Shown here in pieces: positions 24,340 to 36,921 of a stretch of DNA of 64,000 bases. A model generated the notes under the pieces. The model was not told where the DNA came from. It saw nothing but the letters and a program-made list of their open reading frames with translations, and ran no database searches. A program made the position numbers and the translations under genes. Origin of the DNA: an uncultured Eubacteriales bacterium (GTDB taxonomy: Bacteria; Bacillota; Clostridia; Oscillospirales; Acutalibacteraceae); the NCBI GenBank assembly GCA_934476545.1, contig CAKSOB010000001.1, positions 107,703-171,702 of the forward strand, given 5' to 3'. Position 1 is the stretch's first letter. The number at the start of each line of letters is the position of its first letter.

Positions 24340-26448
24340 TTATAGCGCGTCTGCTCCCGTTGCAATTCCTTCGGTAGAACCGGCAACACCCGGTGTTACC
24401 AAGTTGCCATCCTCGTCCAAAACCTTTCCATAAAAATAAGCGTCAAAAATATCCTTTGCTACACCGGTGGAATACACACCGCTGGCACCGTACTCCAAAA
24501 CGACTGCCACGGCAATCTCCGGATTGTCATAGGGTGCATACCCAATGAAAACCGTGTTATCGGAATGACCTACATTTTCCGCCGTACCGGTCTTTCCGGC
24601 AACAGCAATCCCATAGCTGCCAAAGGTAGTAGAAGCCGTACCGGTCTTGCAAACCTCTCGCATACCCTCTTGTACAATTTTTAAGTTACTTTTGGAAACA
24701 CCCACTGTTTCCACTGTTTCCGATTTTGTTTCAGATACTACCTCTTTGCGGGTGTAATCGGTAATTTTATCCACAATATGGGTCTTTAACCGTGTGCCGT
24801 CATTGGCGATTGTTGCGCAATAGGCAGCTAATTGCAACGGTGTAAAGGCATTGTCCGATTCACCGATGGCTGCCTGAATGGTATCACCGGGCTGCCATGT
24901 GCCGCCGTTTGTAACTCGATAGGTGGGACTTGCCAAGATTCCTTCACTTTCCCCCAGTTCTACGCCGGTTGTGGTTCCCAAACCATAGCTCTTGGCATAC
25001 AAATCAATGCTGTCAATGCCCAGTCGTCGTCCTACATCATAGAAAAAAATATTACAGGAGTGACTCAACGCCGAAACCACATTTAAAGAGCCATGATAGC
25101 CCATACAGGTTGGCGTATAGCTAGGGGCGTAGTAATTGTACACATGATTACAGGTCACGCGACTTTTCTCGGTAATGATGCCTTCTTCCAATGCTGCGGA
25201 TGCCACACAAGGCTTAAAGACAGAACCGGGCTTAAAGGCTCCGTTAAATGCCCGATTGAACAGCGGATTCGTTTCATCTTGCAGTAGCTTCGTGTAATAA
25301 TTCGGGTTCTCTACATATTTTCCTAAATCATATGTTGGATAGGTGGCTGCTGCTAAAATAGAGAAATCCTCTATCTTCAGCACCACAACGCCACCGGCAA
25401 CACAATCCTCGCCAACGTGTTTTTCCTTCATTTCTTTTCCGTTGGCGGAGGCTGCTTTCACATTCTTCGCCAGAGAAGCCGCAGCTACTTTTTGCAGGTT
25501 GGAATCTAGTGTGGTATAAACGGTATTCCCCTGCACCGGTTCTTTGGTTACGGTGGAATTCTTCACCGTACCGTCGCTGTTCAGCTCTAAGGAACGAATA
25601 CCGTCCTCCCCTCGCAGATTTGACTCAAAGGCATACTCAATGCCGTTCTTTCCCACCACATCATCATAGGAGTACCCCTTTTCTTCTAAGGTTTCAAACT
25701 CATCCTTGGTCAGCTTTCCAATCGTTCCTAAAAGATGCGGCGCAATGGTCCCATCCTCATACTGTCGTGTGGTTGTTACCTTTACCGTCACACCGGGCAA
25801 GGACTTGGAGTTTTCCTCAATGATAGAAACCGTATCCTTGCTGATGCTATCGGCAAATGTATAGGGCATGGTGGTAGAAAAGGTTTCCATGGTCATGTTA
25901 TACCGAACGGAAAGCAATCGCAACAGTTCTTCCTTAGAATATTGCTCCTGCTCCACATTGTAAAGGTCACAAAGCTGCTTCACACAAAGCTCTGCGGAGG
26001 TATACTCATTCACATTCAAAAAGGATTTGCCCTTCAAAAAAGCAATGGCATCTTCTTTATTTTCTTCAAATTCATAATTGCCATTTTTATCTAATTGAAT
26101 GGGCAACTCATCATTCCAGGTTTCCTTCCGCTCTTCCATCAATTCCACTAATGTGTGAATGGTAGCATTGGCGTTTTTATCTGTCATATACGGCTTTTCA
26201 AAAACGACTTTATAGGCAGTTTTATTGGATGCCAAGGCATTGCCGTCCCGATCTAAAATTTCTCCACGGGCAGCGTCAATGGATACGGTAGATAAAGACG
26301 TAGCGTTTGCGATTTCCAAATAGGTATCGCTATCCTTTACCTGCCATTGAAACAAACGCAAGGCGAACACGCCAAATGCCGCAGTCAATAAGGCACCGCA
26401 AATCCAATAAGGGGCAGTCCTTCGCCATTTGGATGGTTTCTTTTCCAT
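24340..26448 (-). CDS. mrdA: Penicillin-binding protein 2 (elongasome transpeptidase)
   Basis: A 702-residue class B PBP that cross-links lateral-wall peptidoglycan with RodA/MreBCD. A basic N-terminus is followed by one membrane anchor (about residues 13-31). Then come the pedestal domain (I-D-A-A-R-G-E-I-L-D-R-D-G) and the transpeptidase domain, with active-site S-V-F-K in K-P-G-S-V-F-K, S-C-N (SxN) in L-S-H-S-C-N, and K-T-G-T in A-G-K-T-G-T-A-E-N. The ATG follows AAGGAG. The C-terminal tail after the transpeptidase domain is short. It lies 121 bp downstream of mreD. Confidence 0.94.
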   Translation of the reverse strand: MEKKPSKWRRTAPYWICGALLTAAFGVFALRLFQWQVKDSDTYLEIANATSLSTVSIDAARGEILDRDGNALASNKTAYKVVFEKPYMTDKNANATIHTLVELMEERKETWNDELPIQLDKNGNYEFEENKEDAIAFLKGKSFLNVNEYTSAELCVKQLCDLYNVEQEQYSKEELLRLLSVRYNMTMETFSTTMPYTFADSISKDTVSIIEENSKSLPGVTVKVTTTRQYEDGTIAPHLLGTIGKLTKDEFETLEEKGYSYDDVVGKNGIEYAFESNLRGEDGIRSLELNSDGTVKNSTVTKEPVQGNTVYTTLDSNLQKVAAASLAKNVKAASANGKEMKEKHVGEDCVAGGVVVLKIEDFSILAAATYPTYDLGKYVENPNYYTKLLQDETNPLFNRAFNGAFKPGSVFKPCVASAALEEGIITEKSRVTCNHVYNYYAPSYTPTCMGYHGSLNVVSALSHSCNIFFYDVGRRLGIDSIDLYAKSYGLGTTTGVELGESEGILASPTYRVTNGGTWQPGDTIQAAIGESDNAFTPLQLAAYCATIANDGTRLKTHIVDKITDYTRKEVVSETKSETVETVGVSKSNLKIVQEGMREVCKTGTASTTFGSYGIAVAGKTGTAENVGHSDNTVFIGYAPYDNPEIAVAVVLEYGASGVYSTGVAKDIFDAYFYGKVLDEDGNLVTPGVAGSTEGIATGADAL

Positions 26449-26569
26449 AAAATGCTCCTTTCGTTGAGAAATAGTTCTAAGCTATCGTATCAATCTTGTG
26501 TGACAATCCTGTGAAAAATTGCGCCAAACAAAAAAGTTTTCCACAAACACAATTTTTTCTGTTAAAAAC

Positions 26570-27088
26570 TCAATCGATTCTTCCTACCGCACTCAATCCT
26601 CTGGTGAGAAAGTAGATTGGAATAGCGCACACAAACGTATAAATCGCCATTGGAACATAGTGGTGCAGCAGCACATAGCCAATGGTTCCGTACCCCCACA
26701 CCACATAGAAAAACAGCCAGTGCAGGGAAAATACCAGAAGAATCGTCAGCACCGTCATCATCAGTGCCGATAACAAATTTTTTTGAAATAATTTTCGTAC
26801 CAGTGCAGCAATCGTATAGCAGGATGCAGCCAAAATCATAGCATGAAATCCGTAGGGTCCTCCTTGGCTGAAATCCATCAGCAATCCGCAAAAGATGCCA
26901 TAGGTCATCGCAGTCAGTTCTTTCACACCGGTCAAGGCAATCGACACCGCAACACAGACCATCAGCGCAGGCTTTGCACCACCGATAATCGGCAAAACCG
27001 CAGCCGTATCTCCGATGAGAAACAGTACAAAAATCTCTAATACAAATACAATTCCAAGGAGAAGCTTCCGGCGTGTTCCTTGCTTCAT
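26570..27088 (-). CDS. mreD: Rod-shape-determining protein MreD
   Basis: A 172-residue polytopic membrane protein with about five hydrophobic helices. It is recognised mainly by position directly after mreC, by size, and by the G-I-F-C-G-L-L-M-D-F-S-Q-G-G-P-Y-G segment, which matches the conserved G-x3-G-x3-D-x4-G-x-x-G loop of MreD. The ATG overlaps the mreC stop by four bases (ATGA), which implies translational coupling. It links MreC and PBP2 to MreB filaments. Confidence 0.9.
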   Translation of the reverse strand: MKQGTRRKLLLGIVFVLEIFVLFLIGDTAAVLPIIGGAKPALMVCVAVSIALTGVKELTAMTYGIFCGLLMDFSQGGPYGFHAMILAASCYTIAALVRKLFQKNLLSALMMTVLTILLVFSLHWLFFYVVWGYGTIGYVLLHHYVPMAIYTFVCAIPIYFLTRGLSAVGRID

Positions 27089-27966
27089 GAGCCGGTTCCC
27101 TCCCCGTTGCTGTCAGAATCAGGAAGGGTATCCCCCTGTCCTGCAAAGTCGGTGATAATCAGCACATCCTTCACATTTTTCACATCCACATAGGGTTCTA
27201 CCGTTGCATAGAGGGAAACGTCTGTTTGACTGGATTGCACCTCTACTGCTTTTCCAATCAGCAGATTTTTCGGAAAAATTCCACCAATGCCACTGGTTAC
27301 AATCATATCGCCTTTTTTTACCGTGTTGTCATTTTCCAAATAAGACAGTCGCACCAACCCTTGATCCGCAAGGGCTGCATCACTGGTCAGCACACCGGTA
27401 TCTCGATTTACTTTGTCGATGGCAGAAATATTGGTGCTTGGCGATAAAATCGTTGTCACGCTGCATTGCATGGCACTGACGGAGGATACCCAACCGACCA
27501 AACCGCCTTCTGTAACCACCGGGTCGTTCACCGCAACACCGTCTAAGGTGCCTTTGTCTACCCGAAAGCTGTAATAGGACGCCGCGCCATCCCGCGCAAT
27601 AACGGAACCGTAGGCAAATTTATAATCCGGATTGGCACTTTTTAACTCCAGAAAATTTTTAAGCTGCTCATTTTCTTGCTTGTACTGATAGTAGTCGGAT
27701 AGTTGTTTTTGCAACGCTTCCACCTGCGCCCGAAGCTGCTCGTTTTCGGCAGCAAGATCCTCATAGGAGGTTGTCACTCGTTCTGCCACGCCCGACACCG
27801 ATTCGGCTGCGGCTGCACTGACCTTTTGCATTGGTGTGGTTACTGCGCCAAACAGGTTGGACAGTAAAAAACTGCCGTTATATGCCGTATGTGCCAAAAG
27901 CAGCAACAGTGCAATCAGCACCGCTATCAATACTTTAAAACTTTTTGTCTTAAAAAAACGACGCAT
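27085..27966 (-). CDS. mreC: Rod-shape-determining protein MreC
   Basis: A 293-residue bitopic membrane protein of the elongasome. A basic start and one transmembrane helix (about residues 12-32) are followed by a coiled coil of about 35 residues (L-A-A-E-N-E-Q-L-R-A-Q-V-E-A-L) and the extracytoplasmic beta-barrel domain with G-G-L-V-G-W-V and T-S-G-I-G-G-I-F-P. The start at 27966 is chosen for GAGGGG upstream; an extension to 28044 overlaps the mreB end region. It lies about 97 bp after mreB on the same transcript. Confidence 0.94.
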   Translation of the reverse strand: MRRFFKTKSFKVLIAVLIALLLLLAHTAYNGSFLLSNLFGAVTTPMQKVSAAAAESVSGVAERVTTSYEDLAAENEQLRAQVEALQKQLSDYYQYKQENEQLKNFLELKSANPDYKFAYGSVIARDGAASYYSFRVDKGTLDGVAVNDPVVTEGGLVGWVSSVSAMQCSVTTILSPSTNISAIDKVNRDTGVLTSDAALADQGLVRLSYLENDNTVKKGDMIVTSGIGGIFPKNLLIGKAVEVQSSQTDVSLYATVEPYVDVKNVKDVLIITDFAGQGDTLPDSDSNGEGTGS

Positions 27967-28062
27967 CCAATCCCCTCGTTTCCTTCCGATTTTGATGATT
28001 CTCCTCTCCGAAAGAGGAAGTCTGCCGATAAAAAAAGAGAGCAACCGCTCTCCCTTGATTTC

Positions 28063-29079
28063 TTATGATCGTTTCCGCCATTTGGAGGAAATGTCCTTTG
28101 GCAGCGTCAGCTCCAACCGTTTGCCGGTACCGATCGCAACGCAGTCCAACGGCTCGTCCGCCACCTGTACCGGAATGCTGGTCCGCTGGGAGATCAGCTT
28201 GTCCAAGCCCCGCAGCATTGCGCCGCCGCCGGTGAGGGTAATGCCGTAATCAATAATATCCGCAGAAAGCTCCGGCGGTGTTTTTTCCAGTGTAGTCAAG
28301 ATTGCATCTACAATGGCCTCCACCGGCTCAATCAGCGCTTCTCTTACATCGGTGCCGGAAATAATTGCTTCTCCCGGCAAACCGTCTGCCAAATTGCGTC
28401 CCTTGATTTGCATATCGGAGTTTTCGATGTCCTCCAATGGAAATGCCGAGCCCAGCGCAATCTTAATATTTTCTGCGGTACGTTCACCAATCAGCAAATT
28501 AAAGCGACGCTTCACATAATTGATGATGGCTTCATCAAAGGTATCACCTGCCACACGCACGGAACAAGAAGATACGATATCGCCTAAGGAAATAACCGCT
28601 ACTTCTGTGGTACCGCCACCGATATCTACCACCATGCAGCCTACCGGTTCCCCAACCGGAAGATCTGCACCGATTGCAGCAGCCATCGGCTCCTCCAACA
28701 GCTCTACATGGTTTGCGCCGGCGGAACGGGCAGCGTCCTCTACGGCACGACGTTCTACTTCGGTAACACCGGAAGGAATACAAACCACGATATGTGGTCG
28801 TCCAAAGGCGCTGCTCTTTGTGGTTTGACGAATAAAATGCTTCAGCATAGTCGCTGTAATATCAAAGTCTGCAATGACGCCGTCTTTCAAAGGGCGAACC
28901 GCCACAATGGAACCGGGGGTACGACCAATCATTTTTTTCGCCTCGGCACCAACTGCCAAAACGGTATCGGTACGGGTATCTACCGCCACAACGGAGGGTT
29001 CCCGCATAACGATCCCCTTTCCCTTCATATAAACCAAGGTATTGGCAGTACCCAAGTCAATTCCCAAATCTCTAGACAA
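28063..29079 (-). CDS. mreB: Rod-shape-determining protein MreB
   Basis: A 338-residue bacterial actin forming membrane-associated filaments that direct lateral wall synthesis. Phosphate-1 loop is D-L-G-T-A-N-T; phosphate-2 is D-I-G-G-G-T-T-E-V; the adenosine region is [20 protein letters not shown] connects the domains. The start is a TTG at 29079 preceded by GGAGAGG. It heads the mreBCD-pbp2 cluster. Confidence 0.96.
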   Translation of the reverse strand: MSRDLGIDLGTANTLVYMKGKGIVMREPSVVAVDTRTDTVLAVGAEAKKMIGRTPGSIVAVRPLKDGVIADFDITATMLKHFIRQTTKSSAFGRPHIVVCIPSGVTEVERRAVEDAARSAGANHVELLEEPMAAAIGADLPVGEPVGCMVVDIGGGTTEVAVISLGDIVSSCSVRVAGDTFDEAIINYVKRRFNLLIGERTAENIKIALGSAFPLEDIENSDMQIKGRNLADGLPGEAIISGTDVREALIEPVEAIVDAILTTLEKTPPELSADIIDYGITLTGGGAMLRGLDKLISQRTSIPVQVADEPLDCVAIGTGKRLELTLPKDISSKWRKRS

Positions 29080-29242
29080 TCTGTCCTCTCCTTTCCTCTT
29101 TCAAAAAAAACGATGCTGTTCTCTATCTCAAAGTGATTTTTTTGCACGATAGTTTTCCATTGTTATTATAACATAAAAATTTGCATTGGGAATGGGAAAC
29201 ATAAAAAATTTACAACTTTCCCATACTTCTCCCATTGAAACA

Positions 29243-29268
29243 AAAAGAGTGGCAAACGCCACTCTTTC
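29243..29268 (-). terminator. Terminator at the end of the dnaA-gyrA operon
   Basis: AAAGAGTGGC / GCCACTCTTT stem with an AAAC loop directly after the small membrane protein gene; T-run on the minus strand. Confidence 0.85.
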
Positions 29269-29598
29269 TTATAAATATCGCTTGTGAATCGGATACCCCA
29301 TACCGCAACCCACAAAGGCGGCAGCCGTGTAAAAAATACAGTAATACATATATGGAAGCCCGTAGTACAGCAGTGCAGACAGCAAAAACAAAATGCCTAA
29401 GGTAACAGGCAAATACACCTGCATTCCAAACTTTACCGTGTACAACATACAGGATACAATGTTGTAAATCGGATTGATAAACAACAGAAGTCCCATAGTT
29501 AAAACGGCAGAATTAAAGATGGGCGGAAATACAAAATAAATGATAAATCCCAACCCAATGATTAAGCTATAATACATCCACCGTTTTCGCTCTCTCAT
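29269..29598 (-). CDS. Small polytopic membrane protein, unknown
   Basis: A 109-residue protein with three to four hydrophobic segments (about residues 9-27, 30-50, 60-78 and 83-101), rich in Tyr and Phe, with a basic N-terminus (M-R-E-R-K-R) and a basic C-terminus (H-K-R-Y-L). It starts 10 bp after gyrA, with an AGGAG inside the gyrA end, and precedes the terminator, so it is the last gene of the operon. I do not recognise a family. Confidence 0.72.
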   Translation of the reverse strand: MRERKRWMYYSLIIGLGFIIYFVFPPIFNSAVLTMGLLLFINPIYNIVSCMLYTVKFGMQVYLPVTLGILFLLSALLYYGLPYMYYCIFYTAAAFVGCGMGYPIHKRYL

Positions 29599-29608
29599 GC
29601 CTGTTTTC

Positions 29609-32149
29609 CTACTCCTGTTCCGGGGTTTCCGCTACTTCTTCCGCATCTTCTGCATCTTGTTCCGGTACGTCGGTGACTTCTTCCTCCTCGTGAGGAACAC
29701 GTGCCAAGGTGACCACCTTGTTTTCTTCTCCATCCACTCGCATAACCAGAACGCCCTTACTTGGACGAGCGCACTCTCGAATCGAACTGGACTCAATGCG
29801 AATGATCGTACCGTCTGTAGAAATTAAGATAACATCCTCTTCCTTATCTACTGCCAGAATAGATGCTACATCACCATACTTTTCGGTATGGTAGTTTACC
29901 AGACCCTTACCGCCTCTGGACTGAATCCGGTAGTCACTGATTGGCGAGAGTCTGCCAAATCCGGTTTCCGATACGGTCAGTACCAAATGATCCTCGTCCA
30001 AGCGACACATTCCGGCAATATAGTCGTCCTCATTCAGTGCCATTGCTTTTACACCACGAGCGGTTCTGCCCATTGCACGAACATCGGTTTCTTTAAAGCG
30101 GATTGCCATACCCTTCTTGGTTGCAACCAACAAATCATCGTTGCCGGAGGTCATGGAAACCCAACTCAACTCGTCTCCCTCATCCAAATCAATGGCGATG
30201 ATGCCGCCCTTTCTGGCAGTGTTGTAATCATTCAGCTTAGTACGCTTAATGATACCGTTGCGGGTAATCATAACCAGGTACTTGTCCTCTTCAAATTCGG
30301 AAACACGAATCAAACTGGTAACCTTCTCGTCAGAGGTAATCGGCAGCAGATTGGCCACATTCATACCCTTACTGGTTCGAGAACCTTCCGGAATTTCGTA
30401 GCACTTGAGCCGATACACTCTGCCCAAATTGGTGAAGAAGAGTACATAGTCGTGGCTGTTGAGAACGAACATTTCTCTTACCACGTCCTCTTCTCTCCGT
30501 TTCATACTGGACACACCTCTGCCGCCACGGCGCTGGGTATGGTAAGCGTCCATTTTCTGCCGCTTCAAATAACCAAAGTTGGTCATGGTCAGAACACATT
30601 CCTCTCTTGGAATCAAGTCCTCAATGTCCACTTCTCCGGTTACCGCAGCAATTTCGGTGCGACGCTCGTCGCTGTACTTGGCTTTTACTGCTTGAGCTTC
30701 ATCCTTAATGATTGCCAGAACACGGCTTTCGTTTGCCAAAATATTCTTAAAGTCTGCAATTTTCAAGCCCAACTCTCGCAGCTCGTCCTCAATTTTCTGC
30801 CGCTCTAAACCGGTCAACCGACCGAGCTGCATCTGCACAATTGCTTGTGCCTGAACTTCATCCAAGCCAAATCGTTCCATCAAGGACTGCTTGCCTTCAC
30901 CGATGGACTTGGAAGAACGAAGAATGGCAATGACCTCATCAATGAAATCCAACGCGATCTTCAGACCCTCCAAGATATGCGCCCGCTCCTCTGCCTTGCG
31001 TAAATCAAAGGCAACACGACGGGTAACAACCCCTTGTTGGAACTTGATATATTCCTGGAGAATCTCAATGAGTGTCAAGGTTTTTGGCTGACCGTCTACG
31101 ATTGCCAGCATGATCACGCCAAAGGTGGTCTGCATTTGGGTGTAGGAGAACAGTTGGTTCAACACCACTTGCGGAGAAGCATCCCGCTTGACATCCACAA
31201 CCATATACATACCGTCACGGTCAGAGTGATCCTCTACATTAGAGATCCCCTCAATGCGCTTGTCCTTCACCAAATCCGCAATACTCTCGTGGAGTCTTGC
31301 CTTGTTTACCTGATATGGTAATTCGGTAATTACGATCTTAAATCGACCGTTTTTCTCCTCCACAATTTCGGTTCTGGCACGAACGGTAATCCGTCCACGT
31401 CCGGTTGCATAGGCCGCGCGGATTCCGCTTCTGCCCATGATAATACCGGCAGTTGGAAAGTCCGGACCCTTGATATGCTCCATGATTTCCTCCAATGTGG
31501 CATCGGGGTTATCAATCAAAGCACACATACCGTCGATGACCTCGCCCATGTTATGGGGCGGAATATTGGTTGCCATACCAACGGCAATACCGGTGGAGCC
31601 GTTTACCAACAGGTTTGGAAAATGAGATGGCAAAACGGTAGGCTGCATCAAACGGTCATCGTAGTTTGGCTCAAAATCTACGGTTTCTTTTTCAATGTCG
31701 GAGAGCAATACCTCGGTGAGCTTGCTCATTCTTGCTTCTGTATAACGATAAGCAGCCGGCGGGTCACCGTCTACGGAACCGAAGTTACCGTGACCGTCCA
31801 CCAGTGGATACCGCATGGAGAAATCCTGTGCCAGACGAACAAGGGCGTCATACACAGAGGCATCACCGTGGGGGTGATACCGTCCCAACACGGCACCTAC
31901 CGTATCGGCACATTTGCGGTATGCCTTGTCGGAATGAAGTCCGTTTTCAAACATGGTATACAGAATACGGCGATGCACCGGCTTCAAACCATCCCGCACA
32001 TCCGGTAGCGCGCGGGACACAATGACCGACATGGAGTAGCTGAGGAAGGATTTTTGCATTTCCTTCTCAATATCCACAGGAATCAGCCGGTGATCGGAGA
32101 ATCCCTCCGCCGTAACCTGCTGTTCTAAATTTTGTTCGTGTTCTTGCAT
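29609..32149 (-). CDS. gyrA: DNA gyrase subunit A
   Basis: An 846-residue subunit of gyrase, which introduces negative supercoils. The breakage-reunion domain starts [20 protein letters not shown]. The catalytic tyrosine is in A-A-Y-R-Y-T-E-A-R; the quinolone-resistance region reads H-P-H-G-D-A-S-V-Y. The C-terminal beta-pinwheel carries the GyrA box Q-R-R-G-G-R-G, identifying gyrase rather than topoisomerase IV. An acidic tail (E/D-rich) ends the protein. The ATG at 32149 follows a weak ribosome site. Confidence 0.97.
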   Translation of the reverse strand: MQEHEQNLEQQVTAEGFSDHRLIPVDIEKEMQKSFLSYSMSVIVSRALPDVRDGLKPVHRRILYTMFENGLHSDKAYRKCADTVGAVLGRYHPHGDASVYDALVRLAQDFSMRYPLVDGHGNFGSVDGDPPAAYRYTEARMSKLTEVLLSDIEKETVDFEPNYDDRLMQPTVLPSHFPNLLVNGSTGIAVGMATNIPPHNMGEVIDGMCALIDNPDATLEEIMEHIKGPDFPTAGIIMGRSGIRAAYATGRGRITVRARTEIVEEKNGRFKIVITELPYQVNKARLHESIADLVKDKRIEGISNVEDHSDRDGMYMVVDVKRDASPQVVLNQLFSYTQMQTTFGVIMLAIVDGQPKTLTLIEILQEYIKFQQGVVTRRVAFDLRKAEERAHILEGLKIALDFIDEVIAILRSSKSIGEGKQSLMERFGLDEVQAQAIVQMQLGRLTGLERQKIEDELRELGLKIADFKNILANESRVLAIIKDEAQAVKAKYSDERRTEIAAVTGEVDIEDLIPREECVLTMTNFGYLKRQKMDAYHTQRRGGRGVSSMKRREEDVVREMFVLNSHDYVLFFTNLGRVYRLKCYEIPEGSRTSKGMNVANLLPITSDEKVTSLIRVSEFEEDKYLVMITRNGIIKRTKLNDYNTARKGGIIAIDLDEGDELSWVSMTSGNDDLLVATKKGMAIRFKETDVRAMGRTARGVKAMALNEDDYIAGMCRLDEDHLVLTVSETGFGRLSPISDYRIQSRGGKGLVNYHTEKYGDVASILAVDKEEDVILISTDGTIIRIESSSIRECARPSKGVLVMRVDGEENKVVTLARVPHEEEEVTDVPEQDAEDAEEVAETPEQE

Positions 32150-32180
32150 AGTTGTTCACCCTTTGCGTTCGATGACGCGG

Positions 32181-32723
32181 TTATTTTACAAATGGCTTTG
32201 TTGCTTGCAGGAGTCTGCCATGAACCAAATCCCGTTTTCCCTCTGCGATAGAGGAAAGCGGCAAAAGCAGCCACTCCTTCGGTCCGGTATGCAGCACGAG
32301 AAGATCATTTTTCTCCTCACACACCACAGAACCATCCAGCGGAAAGGTCCATGGTTCCGATAAGCCGCTCCGTACCGTAGCGGTGTTCGTTCCTAGCGTC
32401 ATGGTAATGGAATCACCGGTTACAAGCCGATTGCAGGTATTTCGTACTGAAAACAGCACGGCTGCCCAAACCAATCCAATCAAGCAGGCGCAAGCAATGC
32501 AGAAAATCATAGCATTGCCGTCGTCCCAAACGATCCACCAAACACCAAAAAGAATCACCAGTCCGGCAAGCACACCGGATTCGATGATTGCCTTAATAAA
32601 ATTTTTCCGGTAAATCCGAGAAGTTTTTAAGGCACGATAAATGTTGTCTGCTGTCAATGTATAAGAGAACTCCAGCTCGTCGGCAGACCCGACGGCGGAG
32701 GAAGTTGATTCGTTCTGATTCAT
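32181..32723 (-). CDS. YcxB-like membrane protein
   Basis: A 180-residue protein with a Ser-rich start, a segment F-S-Y-T-L-T-x-D-x-Y, two adjacent transmembrane helices (about residues 60-80 and 85-105), and a C-terminal domain ending with a W-L-L-L-P-L-S-S-I motif. The layout resembles the YcxB-like family of unknown function. The ATG at 32723 is chosen for GAAAGGG upstream; the frame extends to 32825 into gyrB. It sits between gyrB and gyrA with short gaps (61 and 31 bp), an uncommon insertion into this core operon. Confidence 0.72.
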   Translation of the reverse strand: MNQNESTSSAVGSADELEFSYTLTADNIYRALKTSRIYRKNFIKAIIESGVLAGLVILFGVWWIVWDDGNAMIFCIACACLIGLVWAAVLFSVRNTCNRLVTGDSITMTLGTNTATVRSGLSEPWTFPLDGSVVCEEKNDLLVLHTGPKEWLLLPLSSIAEGKRDLVHGRLLQATKPFVK

Positions 32724-32784
32724 ACGATCCCTTTCATCCTCTACAACTGATCTTGTATCTGTTCCGCAAAAATCAGATGGTCGA

Positions 32785-34767
<1,983 letters not shown>

Positions 34768-34776
34768 TTATCCGCA

Positions 34777-35217
34777 TTATTTCTTCTTCGGCGGTTGGAA
34801 TTGGGTGGTTTTCTCCCGCTCCAGGGAAAATTGATTGGTCGATGACTGCGGTGGTTTCTGCTGTGTGGAATGTTTTTGCCCCACCAGCTTGGTTGGCGTC
34901 AGCCGCACAAAAAAGGGCGACAGCACTGTAAAGATAAAAAACGGCACCAACATTACCGGCAAAAAAGCCAAGTGCACACTGCCCATAAACATAAAGATTA
35001 GCAGTAAAATTGCGGCAATGATGGCAGAAAACAGTCCCATCCAAAGAATCGGTCTTGCTAACTTTACATCGGAAAATCCACCGCAGCTATCACAGCGAAA
35101 TTCCCCTTTGGATTTAATGCTCCAAGCATAAAAAGGATTGATTCGTTTTCCGCAATGAGGACATTGCGGCAGGGCGAATCCGCCTTGTTGCGTCGATTTA
35201 GTAGTTTGTTGTTCCAT
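34777..35217 (-). CDS. Zinc-ribbon membrane protein, unknown
   Basis: A 146-residue protein. Two C-x2-C knuckles (C-P-H-C near residue 19 and C-D-S-C near residue 42) form a probable zinc ribbon, followed by two transmembrane helices (about residues 54-75 and 80-102) and a Gln/Lys-rich tail. The ATG at 35217 has GGAGCG upstream. It lies between remB and gyrB in the replication operon. Function unknown. Confidence 0.75.
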   Translation of the reverse strand: MEQQTTKSTQQGGFALPQCPHCGKRINPFYAWSIKSKGEFRCDSCGGFSDVKLARPILWMGLFSAIIAAILLLIFMFMGSVHLAFLPVMLVPFFIFTVLSPFFVRLTPTKLVGQKHSTQQKPPQSSTNQFSLEREKTTQFQPPKKK

Positions 35218-35272
35218 ACGATCGCTCCTTTCCGGTTTATCTTAAAACCACATATCTAAAAATACGTCTTTA

Positions 35273-35560
35273 TCATAATGCAATCCCGCGGAAAAAATTT
35301 GTCCTTTTTCGTAAGGTGGATGCGGAAATTTGAGAAATATAGACGGTTACTCCGTCTTTTTTTCTTCGTTTAGAGGGGGGTTCACTGCACACAACAAACG
35401 TTTTGGGCAGTTCCATAGAAACATTCACGACCCGCCCCTGTTTTTCCGCCTGAGTAAGATAATTTCGTGTAAATTTTGAAATGGTGCAATTATCCAAATC
35501 AAAAATACCCAAAACCGTATCGGTTCGGACAACGGTATCCTGTCCCAAATGAAGATACAT
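35273..35560 (-). CDS. remB: RemB-like DUF370 protein
   Basis: A 95-residue protein of the DUF370/YaaB family, found between recF and gyrB in Firmicutes; the related B. subtilis RemA and RemB activate biofilm matrix genes. The sequence begins M-Y-L-H-L-G-Q-D-T-V-V, then I-F-D-L-D, both family hallmarks, and later V-Y-I-S-Q-I-S-A-S-T-L. It is longer and more basic at the C-terminus than usual. The ATG at 35560 follows GGAGGT by 7 nt. Confidence 0.88.
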   Translation of the reverse strand: MYLHLGQDTVVRTDTVLGIFDLDNCTISKFTRNYLTQAEKQGRVVNVSMELPKTFVVCSEPPSKRRKKDGVTVYISQISASTLRKRTNFFRGIAL

Positions 35561-35579
35561 TGTGTACACCTCCCTCCCA

Positions 35580-36686
35580 TTATTTTGCGATTTTCGATTC
35601 TTGTGTAACCGTTCCGTCTGCTACAAAATAGACACTGCCGTTTTGCAAAATTCGCACCACTTCCGGATTGCAGCAGGTTAAGAAAATCTGTTGATCTTGA
35701 ATGCGATGCAGCAGGTAATCCTGTCGATCAGTGTCCAATTCGCTCATGACATCGTCTAACAGAATGACCGGTTTTTCTCCCGTTAATTCTTCCAAAACGG
35801 CAGCTTCCGCCAACTTAAGAGAGAGCACCACAGACCGCTGTTGTCCTTGAGAGCCGTACAATCTTGCCGAGATACCATTGATAGAAATCTCCAAGTCATC
35901 TCGATGGGGTCCCACGGAAGTATGTCCCAGTAGCAAATCATTCCCTTGGCAGCGTTCCAATTTTTCCAGGAATACAGATTCTGTGATCGGTTCTTCATCC
36001 GGAACAATCGTGCTGTAAGACATCGTTAAAACCTCGGTATCTTGGGATAATCCGCTATAAATCTCTTTTGATCGGGACTCTAAAAACTGAGTCATTTCTC
36101 GACGTTGCCGGATCAGCGCCACTCCTCGCTCTGCAAGCGCCTGATCCCAAATTTCCAATGTGGATTGTAAAGAAGGTTGCTTGGAAACCTCTTTCAGCAA
36201 GGTATTCCGCTGTTGAAGTGTCCTCTGGTAACGGACAAAATCCTTTGCATAAGAAGGGCGACTCTGGCATAACACCGTATCCAAAAAGCTGCGGCGCAAT
36301 GCCGGTCCGTTCTTCACCAAGCCGAGATGCTCCGGCGAAAAAATCACACTGCAAAATTTTCCAATCAAATCTGCGCCGGTGCGTTTTTCTACACCGTTAA
36401 CAAAAAATTGCCGTTTTTTTCCCGTAATTGTCAGGTCAATCGTTTGCTCTCGCCCTTCGCTGAAAAATTGCAGCGATAATTTACACGTTGCTTCTCCAAA
36501 ACAAATCAGCTCCGGATCTTTGACTCCTCGAAAGGAATGTCCTCCGGTAAACAACCACAACGCTTCCAATAAATTAGTTTTCCCTTGTGCGTTTTTGCCA
36601 TAAATCACATTAACATTTGGAGAAAATTCTATGGTCTGGTGGGACAAATTACGAAAATTTTCCACAGTTACCGCTAAAACATTCAA
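35580..36686 (-). CDS. recF: DNA replication/repair protein RecF
   Basis: A 368-residue SMC-like ATPase that helps load RecA at gaps. Walker A is G-K-N-A-Q-G-K-T-N (about residues 30-38), the ABC signature region is G-S-Q-G-Q-Q-R-S, and Walker B is [12 protein letters not shown]. The start is a TTG at 36686 whose bases overlap the stop of the S4-domain gene (TTGA), a coupling arrangement; an ATG four bases later is out of frame. Confidence 0.94.
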   Translation of the reverse strand: MNVLAVTVENFRNLSHQTIEFSPNVNVIYGKNAQGKTNLLEALWLFTGGHSFRGVKDPELICFGEATCKLSLQFFSEGREQTIDLTITGKKRQFFVNGVEKRTGADLIGKFCSVIFSPEHLGLVKNGPALRRSFLDTVLCQSRPSYAKDFVRYQRTLQQRNTLLKEVSKQPSLQSTLEIWDQALAERGVALIRQRREMTQFLESRSKEIYSGLSQDTEVLTMSYSTIVPDEEPITESVFLEKLERCQGNDLLLGHTSVGPHRDDLEISINGISARLYGSQGQQRSVVLSLKLAEAAVLEELTGEKPVILLDDVMSELDTDRQDYLLHRIQDQQIFLTCCNPEVVRILQNGSVYFVADGTVTQESKIAK

Positions 36687-36901
36687 AGTGCCGCAACCTC
36701 ATAAGTTACATTTTCGTATTCGGCAAAATCGCCCGGGCGCATTTTTTTACCTCGCATTGCGCAAGGTTCACCGTTGACTTTTACCAACCCGTCTTGAATT
36801 ACCAGCTTAGCTTGTCCGCCGGTATCCACAGCGCCTGCAAATTTCAACAATGCGTCCAGTCGAATAAATTCCGTGTCAATGGAGATGGTTCGTTTTTCCA
36901 T
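36683..36901 (-). CDS. yaaA: S4-domain RNA-binding protein (YaaA type)
   Basis: A 72-residue protein consisting of one S4 RNA-binding fold: [11 protein letters not shown], then [16 protein letters not shown], and R-G-K-K-M-R-P-G-D. It occupies the conserved slot between dnaN and recF. Its target is thought to be ribosomal RNA, but no precise role is known. I chose the ATG at 36901, 8-9 nt after AAGGTGG; a GTG at 36913 overlaps that site. Confidence 0.9.
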   Translation of the reverse strand: MEKRTISIDTEFIRLDALLKFAGAVDTGGQAKLVIQDGLVKVNGEPCAMRGKKMRPGDFAEYENVTYEVAAL

Positions 36902-36921
36902 AACTTTTGCCACCTTTTTTG